IMG/VR virus record: IMGVR_UViG_3300029309_000146
Span: 1 to 34,583 of that record
DNA length: 34,583 bases
Source of the DNA: a virus
Direction: 5' to 3' (one strand)
Shown here in pieces: positions 14,205 through 24,987 of the stretch. Under the pieces are notes generated by a model. The model was not told the origin of the DNA and did no database searches. It worked only from the letters and a program-made list of their open reading frames with translations. Within the stretch, counting starts at the first letter, position 1. Each line of letters begins with the position of its first letter. Position numbers and translations under genes: made by a program.

Positions 14205-17200
14205 TATGCAACCTCCTCTAGTTTAGCTTTCAGTTCTTCTATTTGTTCTTGTTGTTCTTTAATAGCTTCTACCAATAATCCAACTACATTGCCATATCTA
14301 ATAGCTTTGATTTCTTTATCATCATTAATTTCATTAGTGGTAAATATTGCATTAGGTAAAACCTTTTCAAGTTCTTGTGCAATCAGACCTGTAGATTTTC
14401 TTCCATCTTTTTTGTAAGAGAAGTTTACACCTCTTATTTGTTTTACTTTATCAAGTGGATTTTCTATAACTTGGATATTTTCTTTAAGAGTAATATCAGA
14501 TAATGTTCCAAAAGCTGCAACGTCATTAGCACAATTAAATACACCTGCTGTAGTTATCTCTGCTCTTGCTACATTATTTGTTCCAAAAGTAAGTGGTGCA
14601 TTACCTCTTTGAAAAACAAAAGCACCTGCACTATTTTGAATTAGATCAAAACTTGTAGAGCCATAAGTAGTGCCATTCCCTGATATTTGTATTGACCCTG
14701 CTCCACTTGTGCCACCACGAACACCAATTGTTGCAATTCCAAAAGCACCATCATCTCTGACATCAAGCTCCATAGAAGGACTTGTAGTTCCTATACCAAC
14801 TCGCCCTGAACTATCAATACGCACTTTTTCAGAACCATTTTGATAAAACATAAGATTATGTGATTTTAAATGTATATCCTCATGAGCAGAAAAACCTGTA
14901 GTCTGTGAAGATATTGTCAGTTCACTTGTTGAACCTTTTATTTCCAAAAGTGCATTTGTTCCATCATCACAATAAATATACTTGTTTGAATTACTGGATT
15001 TTATGTCAAGTTGTGCAACACTTGGCGTACCACCAATTCCAACTTTTCCTGAAGAATCAATACGCATCCTTTCTGTTGATACTGTATTGTTTGCACTTGC
15101 TGTATTGAATTGGATATGAGAACCACCATCATTACCACTTATAATTATTCTAGCGTGAGACTTGTTAGCATCTCCAAAAGCACCAGTTTCAGGATGTCTA
15201 TTAACATCTAACTCTAAAGCTGTGCCATTTGCATTTACAAAACCACTTGCACTTGATTCAGTTAGTTGCAATACTCCATTAGCATCAATACGCATTCTTT
15301 CTGTAGAACCATCAGCATCAACAAAAGCTAAACCATCAGAACCATTTAATGTATGTAATCCAAATCTTCCTGTACCATTTTCAAAAAATGTTAATTTTGC
15401 TGCTCCACTTGTGCAATCTAAATTTATAAGTGATGAGCTAGAATCTTTTACAATAAACTTGCCGTATGCTGCTGGATTTGTTAAACCCACCCCAACATTC
15501 CCTGAAGAATCAATACGCATTCTTTCATTATTAGCACCATTACTATTTGTTTTGATAATTAAATCTTGACCTACAGCAGTTCCGATACTGGTAGAACTAG
15601 ATGATGAAAATGCAAAAAAGTCAAACTGTGAACCACGACCTAATAGTATTTGACCACCATTTGTTGCTCTAATATCTAAAGTTTTATAGTTAGAAGAATT
15701 TGTAGGAGTACAACCAATTCCAATATTTCCTGAAGAATCAAACCTTGCATACTCTGTTGTGCTACTTGCAGTAAATCCTTCAAAAGCTATTTGACCATTA
15801 CTAGCATTATTTCTTGAAGATATTTTAGTGATACCTGAAGCTTGTTGTATTTTTGATTGTCTTCCTGTTTCATCACTTTTCTTTAATGTAAGCAATGGTG
15901 AGGTATCTGATATTTCAATATCACCACTATTGATAGTTCCTATGTTTATAAGGTTTCTGGAATTATCAATAACAGTAGATGCACCAACTTTATAAGATGC
16001 AGATGTAACTGTTCCAAAAGTTGATGTGCCTGTAGATGTGATTGCACCACTAGAGATAGTTGAATTGAAAGTTGCAGCACCTGCATTAGACATATCAAGG
16101 GTAAGAGCAGTAACGCTTGAGCCACCATCATTACCAGTAAATATAATATCGCCATCAGAAGCATTATTTGTAAGATTAAGATTGCTACTAGCCATACTTA
16201 AGAAGCCAATAAAACTTCCTCCATCTTTAAATAAAATATCTCCACCATCAGCATCAAGAATAATGTCATCAGCAGAATCAATAATGATGTTTTCGTTTGC
16301 ACTTCCTGCTATGAGTAAATTATCATCAGCATCATCACCAATAGAATGACCATCTCCAAAAGTTATATTGCCTGTAAAGGTGGCGTTTTGAGAACTGTTT
16401 ATTGTTAACCCATTAGAGCCATTGGTTTTGAGAATGACATTTCCTGCATCCTGTGCTTCTACAAATAAACTTCCTGTTCCTCTATGAATTAATTTTGAAG
16501 CTGTATTTGCACCACCATTAAATCTTATTAGACGTAGACCATAATCGGTATAAGTAGTATCGCCTACAAGATCAATAAAGGCATTATGATTAGCAAGAGG
16601 ACTTGTTCCTATTTCTATTCTAGTATCGTTTGTGCCATTAGAAGGTATATCTATTGCACCTGCTGTTAAAGTGTTGTTAACAGTAAGCGTAGATGCAGGT
16701 GAAGATAAAGGTGTAAAGAACTCTAATTCAGTCGTACCAGATATATCTGCATCAACAGGAAATCTAAGTGCTTTACCACCTTTAGATGAAGGCACGGAAG
16801 CAGGTATCGTAATTACACTATTGAATGTAGCTTTATTTGAATTATCAATTTTAAAAGAATCGGAACTTCCTGTTTCATTTCTTATAGTAAATGTTTCATT
16901 ATTTGTACCAACACTAAAACTTCTTGCAACACCCTGTGAATCATTTAGAAATAGTTTTGGATATGTGCCACTTGAAGTTATATTACCACTACTGATAGTT
17001 CCTATATTTGATATGTTTCTTGAACCATCTATCACAGTAGTAGAATTAATTAGTAAATTACCTACAGAAAGAGATTGTGATTGATTAGTTGTACCTGATT
17101 GAAATATTACTCTTTCAGTAGCAGTCAAAACTGTACCTGTTGGAGCAGAAGCACCTGTATCTGATCCATCATGTGTCCATGTTCCAGAATCATGTTCTAC

Positions 17201-20200
17201 TATATAAATAGAACTAGAACCTGTAAAACTGCTAAATAGACCATAAAATTGAAATTCTGTAGTTGATACCTGTTTAACTAAAACTGAAGATGGTGCATTA
17301 ACATTGTTTCCAAAATCATACTTTTGACAATCACCATAAAAACCACTTTGATTTGAATTATTGTTAGATGTTTTGAATCTAATTATAGTTTCTTGATTTT
17401 GTGCATCTGCTGCATTGAAGCCATTGTTAGAATGCACTTTAATTACTACAGTTCTTCCATTTTGTGCAATGCCACTAATTGTTCCAAATTTTATATATCT
17501 TCCAGAATTAGAACTTGTATCTGCAATACTGAAAATTTTTGGTGTCATTGTAGCGACACCTCTACTATTTAGATTTAGACTTGTTGCACTAATAGCACCA
17601 CTAGAGATAGTTCCTATTTCGCTTAGGTTTCCATTGTTAAACTCAAAGTTACCTGTATTAGTTATTTTTAGTCTTTCTGTTGTTGCTGTTTGTAGCGTAA
17701 GAAATGCACCAGAACTGTTTGATCTAATATCCAGACTTGTTCCGTCAAATTTTATATCTGCATTACCTACTGAACCAGTAGGCACTAATTCAAACTCTGG
17801 AGTTGCAACACCAGATGATGATATGTTTCCAGAAGCTGTTATTGCACCACTATTGATAGTTCCTACTTCAGTAAAATTACCATCGTTAAATTCAAAATTG
17901 CCACTTTCAGTTATAGTTAAAGTGTCAACCCAACCACTTCCTGAAGATTTGTTTTCAGCGTTATACCCAAAATAAATATTACCTGTTCCTGATTGATTAG
18001 ATTTTGCACCTATTAAAATATCGTTTAGACTGATTAAAGATAATGAGTTGCCTGTAACTCCTAAATTATCTGACCTTAGTAATAGATGTGAACCACCACT
18101 TGATTCAGCAGTTTTTATTTTATCGTTTTCAGTAAGTGTTATATCTCCATTTACTGTAAGAGATGATAGCGTTCCAAGACTTGTGATATTTGTTTGTGCT
18201 GCTGTTGATAAAGTTCCTGCTAGTGTAGTTGCTGTAAGTGTTCCTGTAACATCTACACCTGCTCCAAAAGTTGCAGTGCTATCGTGATTTAAAACCAACG
18301 CTTCACTAAGAGTTCCAACAGTTGTATCTGGATGCACTAAAAAAGCAATACCTTGTCTATTTGCAGAAGTATGTGTTTGTTTGGCTGCAATTGCTGATCT
18401 TACATTATTAGTAGTTCCAGTCGTAAAACCTATTGCTCCTTTATAGTCTCCATTATTGTTAGATGATTGTGATGAATTTTTTATTTGTGCTGAAATACCA
18501 ATAGTCGTTGATGCAGTTGTATTGAAATTACCACCTGCTGCGTCAAGGCGATTGCCATTTGCTAGTGTTGAAAATCTTAAATTTCCACTATGATAAAGTT
18601 CAACTGCTCCACTTTTAACTGCTCTTATGTATGTTTGTGATCCTGTATTTGAACCAAGATGTAGTGTATTTTCAGCTAGAATTTGAAGTTGTCCTGTTCC
18701 TGCATCTTGTATAATAGATTGAAATCCATCGTGATATATTTTTAAATCATTACTAGCTCCAATCTGTAATTTTTGATTATCAGGCAAAGTAATACCATGT
18801 GAAAAATCAAACTCATCATTAGTTGCATCCCAAAGAATCGTTGCATCATTACCCTGACTAACTGCATCTTGAATAGTTATACCTGCTCCATTTGCATTTG
18901 CAGAAGAATCACCTGTTGAGAAGTTAAGTGTTATGTTTTTATCTTTTACATCTAAGTTAGTAGTGTCAATGGTTGTAGTTGTGCCTTGAACTGTAAGATC
19001 ACCACCAACTATGAGGTTGTTTGAAAACGTATGATTGCCTGTGATGGTTGAATCTAAATTAAGCGTAACACTTCCAGAAGTTCCACCACCATTGAGATTT
19101 GTACCTGCAACAACTGCTGTTATATCACCTGTACCTGTGCCAACAGCAGAGCCATTGAACTGCAAAGCTCCATTGAGTAAATAAAGACTGTTGGTTTGAG
19201 CAGAACCACTTGGAGCAGAACTTAGATTTGATAAAGTTATTGAGCCTTCTTTATTAACTATAGTTTCTTTTTGACTATTACCTGCTGCTGTAGAGAAAAA
19301 TCTAAAATCAGTTCCATTGGCTAAAAATGATTCAAAGCCAATACCAGAGCCAGAAGTGCTTTGAGCTAGATATTGTAGACCTACATCTGTTATTTTTAAT
19401 TGGTTATTGGCAACAAAACCTAATGACATTATTCTATTAGCATCTGTTGTTCCTGCTAGAGCAAATATTTCATCTAAAGGTTTTGTATTCAAAGTAATTA
19501 CACTTGCATCTAGTGTTCCTGTAACAGTTGCACCTGTAACATTTAATGATGAAGCTGTGATTGCACCTGATACTGTTGCTCCTGTTGCAGTCATAACACC
19601 AGAAGAACTTACTGTAAAAGCTCCTGATCCAATGTTTATGCTTCCTGCTGTTATTGATCCCAAGTCTGCTGATATTGCAGATAAATCAGTTACGTTTATT
19701 TCATTTGCTGTAATTGCATTAGCTTGAATGTCACCTAGCTTTACAGGTTGTTGTGTTACGTTAAAAGTTATTGTGGCTGCATCTGATTCAGCACCAACAC
19801 TATTAATTGATGTTATAGATGCAACATAACCATTTGCAACTGCAATAAAATCAAGATCAAGAAAATCATTACTTACAATTCTGTTATGGACTTCTTGACC
19901 TGAAGAGTTTGTAATTACTACCCTAAATTCTTTTGCAGGATAATTAGTTGCAGCAGACCAAGTTAAAAAAGCTCTTCTTGAAGAAGTTGCATCAGTAAAT
20001 GATAAATTTGTTGGTGGCTCTGCTTCTGTTCCTGTTGGTAAGTCTGGATCACCACCTACATTTTCTTCTGGTGGTGTAGCTGACCATGTATAAAGATCAA
20101 AATATTCTATTGCTTGTACACCTACTAATCCATTATCTAATAAATTAATTGTTTCTATTCTATAAGCAGCATTTGATAAATTGTAAGGGGTGTAGGTTAT

Positions 20201-22090
20201 TGTAACTACATCTCCTGCTGTGAGATTTAATAATCTTGGCGTACCAATAAAGCTGATAGTTTTTTGTCTTCTACTTCTTTCAAGTATGCCTTTACCCATA
20301 TTAAAGGCGTTATAAGGATTAGTTATATATTGAAATTCTGCTGTGGTTTCAAGCTCTTCACCACCATCATCATTTTTATAAGTTGAAGTGCTATTATTAT
20401 GAAATACAGTTTTAGTATCTGATTCGTATTTCTTCTGTGCGTTAAAAAACTGTACTACAACTTTATTAAGTTTTTCTGCTTTATCTTCATAACGTATTTT
20501 TATACCCTGATCTATTATATGGTCATCGGTAATACTAAAGGATGATGATGTTGCATCTTCTACTAGAACGCTATATTTACCATCTATGTAATTTAAGAAT
20601 CCTCGCATATTAGATAGTAAATCTCTTGCGTTATCTAATACAGTTTCATTGGTATCTAAAACACCATCACATTGCAATCTTCTAGTTTGTGCTAAGAAAA
20701 GACCAGATTCATCTGCATACATAAATTTACCAACAGCACTTCCACCACCATTACCTGTATCAGAACTGTTAGCTAATACAGTTGTTAAGTTTAGATCAGT
20801 TGCTTCAATCGTAAAACTGTTAGCATCTACAACTGTTGCAATGGTATAACCTTTGTTTAAAACTGTTGCTGTAATATTTCCACCAAGACTTGTTGCACCT
20901 GCAAAAAGCACTCTATCGTTAACAGATGCGCCATGTGAAGTACAAGATACAGTAATAGTTGCATCTCCATTAGTAGCAGAAAACGTAACGCTTTTGCTTA
21001 CTTTCGCAGGTGGTACATCATCTATATAAATTCTAAAATTTGTGCTTTCGGTATGTGGTGTAAATCTTTGAGCATCAATCACATTGTTTTGATTTATTAT
21101 TACAGAACCACCACTATCCTTAACGCTTAATAATTCACCACCTTTAATTTTTTTCCAAGTTGCTTCATTTACTGTAATAAAATTATCTTCGATGTCTGCT
21201 GAAAAAGTAGCAGAAGCGTATGAGCCACTATAATCAGGAACATCAACAATAGTATCTGCTGTGTTAGCTGCTGTTTGAAAAGACTGTAAATCTATTAATG
21301 ATGCCGATAAACCTTTACCATAATCTTGATGCATATAATCAAGCAGAGTTAAAGCTGCATTATTAGACCATTCATAAGTAGTTTTATCAGCTATTCTATG
21401 TGTACCTGTACCACCAGTTATTGAGCCATCAAGTCTAGGATCGTAAAGTTTTCTTCCCTTAACAACTACTGTTAATTCTGGAACAGAAGTAAACATGCCT
21501 TTTGTGTCATATTCAAAAGATGCAGCTATGTAAGCTATTCCTCTAAGTCTGTGATTGCTTGTAAATTTAGTAGACTGTGAAGCGTTGAGCATAGGATCAA
21601 CTGTTTGGTCGTCTGCTCCATGATGTGCATTAAAAACCATTCTATATCTTTTACTTGGATCAAGACCAGAACGCCCACTAGATGTTTTGCTATTAACATT
21701 GCCTAACTGACTTGCTGTGTTAAGTGATCCTGCACCACTAGATATTTTATCTGATCCTGCATAATAACCTTGTCTAAAAACTTTTGTATCAGATATAGGA
21801 ACACCATTAATTTCTATTGTATCTAACTCTATCGAATCAACCTCGCCTAAACACAAACCATATATTACAAATAATTCTTTTGAGTTGCCTGAGTCTGTAT
21901 CCATGTAAAGAAGTGTTGAGCCAACTCTTCTTCTTCCATAAATAATTGGAATTTTGCCACCTTGAGCAGTTTTAGTGGCTAATATATCTTGTCCTTGATC
22001 TTGTAGTTTCTTTGCTGCTTTATAGTTTTTTATGCCAACAACAGTTGTTACTACATAAAAAGCTATTTCTAAAAATTTCAATATACCCAT
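14204..22090 (-). CDS. Giant J-like tail tip/fibre protein with C-terminal S74 chaperone domain
   Basis: The product is 2628 aa. The N-terminus (1-690) is J-like tail hub: a hydrophobic first helix, QGGKIPIIYGRRRVGST, and a phage-tail domain near 500-690. A fibronectin-III-like domain follows (about 695-785, PTNLSFTDATSS...RAFLTWSAA). The shaft is repetitive: TTTIDTTNLDVKDKNITLNF, several GTISSGAI blocks and five variants of RMRIDSSGNVGIG. The C-terminal 98 residues match the S74 intramolecular chaperone: Ser2531 and Lys2536 in SDITLKENI, then GLIAQELEKVLP and a final coiled coil. The chaperone trimerises the shaft and cuts itself off just before Ser2531. It recognises the host receptor and closes the tail tip. 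It shares TAATG with the upstream gene. Confidence 0.93.
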   Translation of the reverse strand: MGILKFLEIAFYVVTTVVGIKNYKAAKKLQDQGQDILATKTAQGGKIPIIYGRRRVGSTLLYMDTDSGNSKELFVIYGLCLGEVDSIELDTIEINGVPISDTKVFRQGYYAGSDKISSGAGSLNTASQLGNVNSKTSSGRSGLDPSKRYRMVFNAHHGADDQTVDPMLNASQSTKFTSNHRLRGIAYIAASFEYDTKGMFTSVPELTVVVKGRKLYDPRLDGSITGGTGTHRIADKTTYEWSNNAALTLLDYMHQDYGKGLSASLIDLQSFQTAANTADTIVDVPDYSGSYASATFSADIEDNFITVNEATWKKIKGGELLSVKDSGGSVIINQNNVIDAQRFTPHTESTNFRIYIDDVPPAKVSKSVTFSATNGDATITVSCTSHGASVNDRVLFAGATSLGGNITATVLNKGYTIATVVDANSFTIEATDLNLTTVLANSSDTGNGGGSAVGKFMYADESGLFLAQTRRLQCDGVLDTNETVLDNARDLLSNMRGFLNYIDGKYSVLVEDATSSSFSITDDHIIDQGIKIRYEDKAEKLNKVVVQFFNAQKKYESDTKTVFHNNSTSTYKNDDGGEELETTAEFQYITNPYNAFNMGKGILERSRRQKTISFIGTPRLLNLTAGDVVTITYTPYNLSNAAYRIETINLLDNGLVGVQAIEYFDLYTWSATPPEENVGGDPDLPTGTEAEPPTNLSFTDATSSRRAFLTWSAATNYPAKEFRVVITNSSGQEVHNRIVSNDFLDLDFIAVANGYVASITSINSVGAESDAATITFNVTQQPVKLGDIQANAITANEINVTDLSAISADLGSITAGSINIGSGAFTVSSSGVMTATGATVSGAITASSLNVTGATVTGTLDASVITLNTKPLDEIFALAGTTDANRIMSLGFVANNQLKITDVGLQYLAQSTSGSGIGFESFLANGTDFRFFSTAAGNSQKETIVNKEGSITLSNLSSAPSGSAQTNSLYLLNGALQFNGSAVGTGTGDITAVVAGTNLNGGGTSGSVTLNLDSTITGNHTFSNNLIVGGDLTVQGTTTTIDTTNLDVKDKNITLNFSTGDSSANANGAGITIQDAVSQGNDATILWDATNDEFDFSHGITLPDNQKLQIGASNDLKIYHDGFQSIIQDAGTGQLQILAENTLHLGSNTGSQTYIRAVKSGAVELYHSGNLRFSTLANGNRLDAAGGNFNTTASTTIGISAQIKNSSQSSNNNGDYKGAIGFTTGTTNNVRSAIAAKQTHTSANRQGIAFLVHPDTTVGTLSEALVLNHDSTATFGAGVDVTGTLTATTLAGTLSTAAQTNITSLGTLSSLTVNGDITLTENDKIKTAESSGGSHLLLRSDNLGVTGNSLSLISLNDILIGAKSNQSGTGNIYFGYNAENKSSGSGWVDTLTITESGNFEFNDGNFTEVGTINSGAITASGNISSSGVATPEFELVPTGSVGNADIKFDGTSLDIRSNSSGAFLTLQTATTERLKITNTGNFEFNNGNLSEIGTISSGAISATSLNLNSRGVATMTPKIFSIADTSSNSGRYIKFGTISGIAQNGRTVVIKVHSNNGFNAADAQNQETIIRFKTSNNNSNQSGFYGDCQKYDFGNNVNAPSSVLVKQVSTTEFQFYGLFSSFTGSSSIYIVEHDSGTWTHDGSDTGASAPTGTVLTATERVIFQSGTTNQSQSLSVGNLLINSTTVIDGSRNISNIGTISSGNITSSGTYPKLFLNDSQGVARSFSVGTNNETFTIRNETGSSDSFKIDNSNKATFNSVITIPASVPSSKGGKALRFPVDADISGTTELEFFTPLSSPASTLTVNNTLTAGAIDIPSNGTNDTRIEIGTSPLANHNAFIDLVGDTTYTDYGLRLIRFNGGANTASKLIHRGTGSLFVEAQDAGNVILKTNGSNGLTINSSQNATFTGNITFGDGHSIGDDADDNLLIAGSANENIIIDSADDIILDADGGDILFKDGGSFIGFLSMASSNLNLTNNASDGDIIFTGNDGGSSVTALTLDMSNAGAATFNSTISSGAITSTGTSTFGTVTSASYKVGASTVIDNSRNLINIGTINSGDIEISDTSPLLTLKKSDETGRQSKIQQASGITKISSRNNASNGQIAFEGFTASSTTEYARFDSSGNIGIGCTPTNSSNYKTLDIRATNGGQILLGRGSQFDFFAFSSSSSTSIGTAVGQDLIIKTNSNGANNERMRIDSSGNVGVGLTNPAAYGKFIVKDSSSSLINLDCTSGAAKLTFFENGTGRFGLHTLNGSDGLAFVDADGSTERMRIDANGVLQLTESSASGFVNANGTALELDVNRHPETGAFGDANKSHARIIISGNDGGSHIQFNTASANNTVSTERMRIDSSGKVGIGGTPSVAQLDIKSSNSNKYIYCDDGTNALLEIKGSTSELTISSQTTGFSAHEDIHLKSHNLMFYQNGSEKVRIDSSGRVGIGTTSPSMELDVRDDGAFGIATIGVRGGTSGAGSIQISGNGTTYGSTSFDLIQNSAGAFVFQRGNAPLTFGTNNVARAEITTAGVFNCANDVAAFGTLSDITLKENIQVIENPLDKVKQIRGVNFSYKKDGRKSTGLIAQELEKVLPNAIFTTNEINDDKEIKAIRYGNVVGLLVEAIKEQQEQIEELKAKLEEVA
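14811..15525. repeat. Imperfect direct DNA repeats in the fibre gene
   Basis: The plus-strand sequence ATCAATACGCA followed by a T-rich segment recurs at about 14814, 15057, 15285 and 15508. Three of the copies are nearly identical over about 20 bases, and two share the preceding GAAGA. They encode the RMRIDSSG-type repeats of the fibre shaft. Such repeats allow in-register recombination that changes shaft length or swaps modules. Confidence 0.6.
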
Positions 22091-22638
22091 TAACTACCCC
22101 ACCTTATATTTGATTTTGTGACATGAGCATATTCAAGGCCTTTATCGGATGTGAAGGCTAGTTGTTGAGATTCATCGGTAAAATGCCTTCCCTGTTTTAA
22201 ATTCCAATTTGACCAATGATTAGAGCAAGTAACAGTAATCTTTGAATCTCTTGCACTTTCGTCAACTTCTACATTTTTTATATTGCCTGAAAAATAGGTA
22301 AATGCATCAATAAAAGAATTATTATTATCAAAGAAACCAAGATAAATATTAACTGTGTTATCTATATAGTTTTGATCGTCAAATACAGATATAAGTGTTG
22401 AGTTTATGTTTGATAATACTATAGATGTTTCTTCAACTTTAAGTTCTCCTGTTTCTGGTGTTGTATCTACTGATATTATTTCACCAGAAGAAGAATAGGT
22501 GTTTGAATCATAAGTTACGTCAAACTGATTGTCGGTAAGTCTAAAAACTGTTGATGTATTTATTTCAAGTAAAAAACAAAATGTATTAGTAGGATTCGCT
22601 AACTGCGTTAAAAGTGTATTGCTTAGTGATCTTGACAT
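22090..22638 (-). CDS. Distal tail / hub-associated protein (DUF2163-like, lambda L/K position)
   Basis: The product is 182 aa and mainly beta: CFLLEINTSTVFRLTDN, SVDTTPETGELKVEETSIVLSNI, NIYLGFFD, FSGNIKNVEVDESARDSKITVTCSNHWS and a C-terminal AHVTKSNIRWG. The layout resembles DUF2163-type proteins of gene transfer agents and short tails, where an N-terminal beta domain binds the hub. It sits between the M-like protein and the J-like tip, the place of lambda L/K/I, so it likely joins the tail tube end to the tip protein. It has no Cys pattern for an iron-sulfur cluster, unlike lambda gpL. The precise family is uncertain. Confidence 0.65.
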   Translation of the reverse strand: MSRSLSNTLLTQLANPTNTFCFLLEINTSTVFRLTDNQFDVTYDSNTYSSSGEIISVDTTPETGELKVEETSIVLSNINSTLISVFDDQNYIDNTVNIYLGFFDNNNSFIDAFTYFSGNIKNVEVDESARDSKITVTCSNHWSNWNLKQGRHFTDESQQLAFTSDKGLEYAHVTKSNIRWGS

Positions 22639-23261
22639 TACTCAATACACTCTCGCAATGTAAAACTTATTGTAAACAAACCTGTAGTATTTGTTGTGTA
22701 GAGAATATCACTATCAAGATAAACTTTGAAGGTTGGTTGATCTACAGTTACAGCTTCACTATTTGCAAGTGTAGCAATAATACCTGGAGAAATAGTAACT
22801 GTTGCATCTCCACTTCCATCTGAGGATGGATTTACTGGTGGATCAGAATTATCTTTTGTTACCATATAAACTTTATCGTGATTTGCAAACTTAATAATAT
22901 CTCCTGCTTTGAGGACATCTGTTGTCGAATTATCAAAGCCTGATAAAGCAATTGTTGTGTCACCAACACTATGAGAGCCATTTACAACAATATCTGTTTG
23001 CGATCTATTTGCGCCTCTATTTGTAATTGGATATGTGTAATTAAATTTATCAAAAGAGTTTTGCTGTTTTTTAAGAAAAGCAAAAACATCCATTGCATCA
23101 TCTTTTGATAAAGATGGTAATGTAATATCCAAAGTAAAAAATTGTGATCCATATTTTCTAGTAACTCTTTTACCAGATACAGATTGATTGATAAGATTTG
23201 GCCTATTATCTTGTAATGATAAGCTTCTTGGTTTTATAGTTGTTGGAAAAGTGCCTGACAT
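22638..23261 (-). CDS. Minor tail protein (distal tail, lambda gpM position)
   Basis: The product is 207 aa. The N-terminus (PRSLSLQDNRPNLINQSVSGKRVTRKYGSQFFTLDITLP) followed by KDDAMDVFAFLKKQQ looks like the beta-rich distal-tail fold found in phage minor tail proteins. The C-terminus has strand pairs with GSHSVGDTTIALSG and LKAGDIIKFANHDKVYMV, the latter resembling a small beta-barrel insert, and it ends TISFTLRECIE. It directly follows the tape measure gene with a one-base overlap, as gpM follows gpH in lambda. The role is to cap or extend the tube at the tip. The identification rests on order and fold pattern. Confidence 0.7.
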   Translation of the reverse strand: MSGTFPTTIKPRSLSLQDNRPNLINQSVSGKRVTRKYGSQFFTLDITLPSLSKDDAMDVFAFLKKQQNSFDKFNYTYPITNRGANRSQTDIVVNGSHSVGDTTIALSGFDNSTTDVLKAGDIIKFANHDKVYMVTKDNSDPPVNPSSDGSGDATVTISPGIIATLANSEAVTVDQPTFKVYLDSDILYTTNTTGLFTISFTLRECIE

Positions 23262-24976
23262 TATGCTATTCCCATTTTACCTCTTGAGTTATAAGCTTGA
23301 TTTATCATGCTTACAATCATGTTTTTTCTGCTTGCAAGCAATTCATCAAAACCTGCTGCATCTACTGTGGTTATATTAAAGTTTACAGTAGCACCCATGC
23401 CTTGTCCTTTTGTGTGATCTATAACTGTTTCGTTCGGATGTAGTATTGCAGGAAAGCCACCACGTCCATCCACGCCACCTGCTCTAACACCCATGCCTGT
23501 ATAGCCACCGCCCTCATAACCAATATTACCAAGATTCAATAATTGTTCTGGGTTTGCTGAACTTGCAAAAGCAAAAGCATCTATTGAGCTTTTTATCATG
23601 CCGACTGCTTTTTGGACAATCAGCAGTTGCACTAATTCAGCAACTATAGCTCTTATAATTGAGGTTGCTAGATTTTTAAAATTACCAAATCCTTCACTTG
23701 CAATATCAAAAAAGTCAGTAAATGCATTAGTTAGCTTGCCTTCAATAGTTTCACCAAAAGTTTTAACAACTTGTATGGCATCTTTGGACTTTTCTATAAT
23801 TTTGTTATATTCATCTGTAAAAGATTTTAATGCATCTGGTGTTTCTGATATTGCTTTATTTTGTTCAATAACTAAATCTCTTAATCTTTGAACTTCATTA
23901 GATATTTCATCGTATTCTTCAAGGAAAATCCTAAATTCTGGAGAATTTTCTCCAAACTTTTTTTGTGCTTTTATAAGATTCTTTAAAGCTGTTTCTTGTT
24001 TAACTAATGCAGATTGTAGATTTTCTTGCAAAGAACTTAATTCAGGATTTAATATTTTTGCAGTAGCAACTAAAGCAGCTAGACCTGTTGCTAATGCTGT
24101 CAATGGATTTGCTCTTACAGCTACGCCTAAAGCCACAACTCCTGATACAAGTTTTGGTATTGCACTTACAGCCAATGCTGTCGCAGGTATTAATAAAAGC
24201 TCCATATTTTTTGCCAACACGCCCAATGCTGTTGCAGTAGTGCCAAAAACACCAGTTGCTTTTTCAAACTCACCAATTAATGTTGTAAAGTTTGTTCTGA
24301 GTAATGTTAGAGATTGGCCAATAGTCATATCCATATTGGCAACAGTCTTTGTTGTATCATCTACAGCATTAATTAAAATTGGCAAAATTGCTTCTGCTGT
24401 AAGTTTACCCTCTGATCCAAAATCTTTTAACTGACCTGTTGTTATACCCAAACCATCTGCAAGTAAGTTAGATAGTATGACATTATTTTCCATAACTGAT
24501 CGCAACTCATCTCCACGCAAAGCGCCAGAGGCTAAACCCTGCGCTAGCTGTCTTGCAGAGTTAGCTGCTTCAGAAGTTTCTGCACCAGCTATAACAAAAG
24601 TGTTTGCAACTGTTTGTGTTGCTTTAGCTATGTCTCTTTGTGCAACACCTAAGTCTTGAGTTGCAATTGTTAGCCTTGTAAAAAGTGTACCAACAGCGTC
24701 AAAATCTGACCTGGATTCATTAGCAATTCTTTTTATATTTGCCATTGCATCTGCTGTCTGTTCAGTTGAACCTGTAAGTGCTTGCATCCTGTTTTGTATA
24801 TTTACAAAACTATCTCCTGCTCTTACAAGCTCTCGCACAGAAAAAGCTGCAATAATTTGATTACGAAGATTGTTTATTGCATGGCTTGATGATCTTGCAT
24901 CTTTTCTAAATTGGTTGAACATTTTAGAAGTTCGGTTGTCACCAAACATTCTAATGTGTATATCTGACCTAGCCAT
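23261..24976 (-). CDS. Tail tape measure protein (short)
   Basis: The product is 571 aa. The N-terminus is a typical tape-measure domain: DSFVNIQNRMQALTGSTEQTADAM, IATQDLGVAQRDIAKATQTVANTF, ARQLAQGLASGALRGDELRSVMEN. A hydrophobic segment lies at about 250-310 (ALAVSAIPKLVSGVVALG...TALATGLAALV), then a helical rod. The C-terminal GYEGGGYTG...GFPAILHPNETVIDHTKG matches lambda H-type ends. It sets tail length and later enters the host envelope. By the family rule of about 0.15 nm per residue, the tail would be roughly 85 nm (inference). The ribosome binding site AGGGA lies eight bases before ATG. It follows the GT frameshift extension. Confidence 0.93.
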   Translation of the reverse strand: MARSDIHIRMFGDNRTSKMFNQFRKDARSSSHAINNLRNQIIAAFSVRELVRAGDSFVNIQNRMQALTGSTEQTADAMANIKRIANESRSDFDAVGTLFTRLTIATQDLGVAQRDIAKATQTVANTFVIAGAETSEAANSARQLAQGLASGALRGDELRSVMENNVILSNLLADGLGITTGQLKDFGSEGKLTAEAILPILINAVDDTTKTVANMDMTIGQSLTLLRTNFTTLIGEFEKATGVFGTTATALGVLAKNMELLLIPATALAVSAIPKLVSGVVALGVAVRANPLTALATGLAALVATAKILNPELSSLQENLQSALVKQETALKNLIKAQKKFGENSPEFRIFLEEYDEISNEVQRLRDLVIEQNKAISETPDALKSFTDEYNKIIEKSKDAIQVVKTFGETIEGKLTNAFTDFFDIASEGFGNFKNLATSIIRAIVAELVQLLIVQKAVGMIKSSIDAFAFASSANPEQLLNLGNIGYEGGGYTGMGVRAGGVDGRGGFPAILHPNETVIDHTKGQGMGATVNFNITTVDAAGFDELLASRKNMIVSMINQAYNSRGKMGIA

Positions 24977-24987
24977 TATTGAATTCC

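Noticed and set aside
14811-16100. CRISPR-like appearance of repeated segments
   Set aside because: Repeats are imperfect, irregularly spaced, in frame with the fibre protein, and there are no unique spacers of constant length.
17415-17975. Plus-strand 186-codon frame opposite the fibre gene
   Set aside because: It mirrors the repetitive fibre coding sequence, has low-complexity hydrophobic content and no ribosome binding site, and every supported gene is on the other strand.
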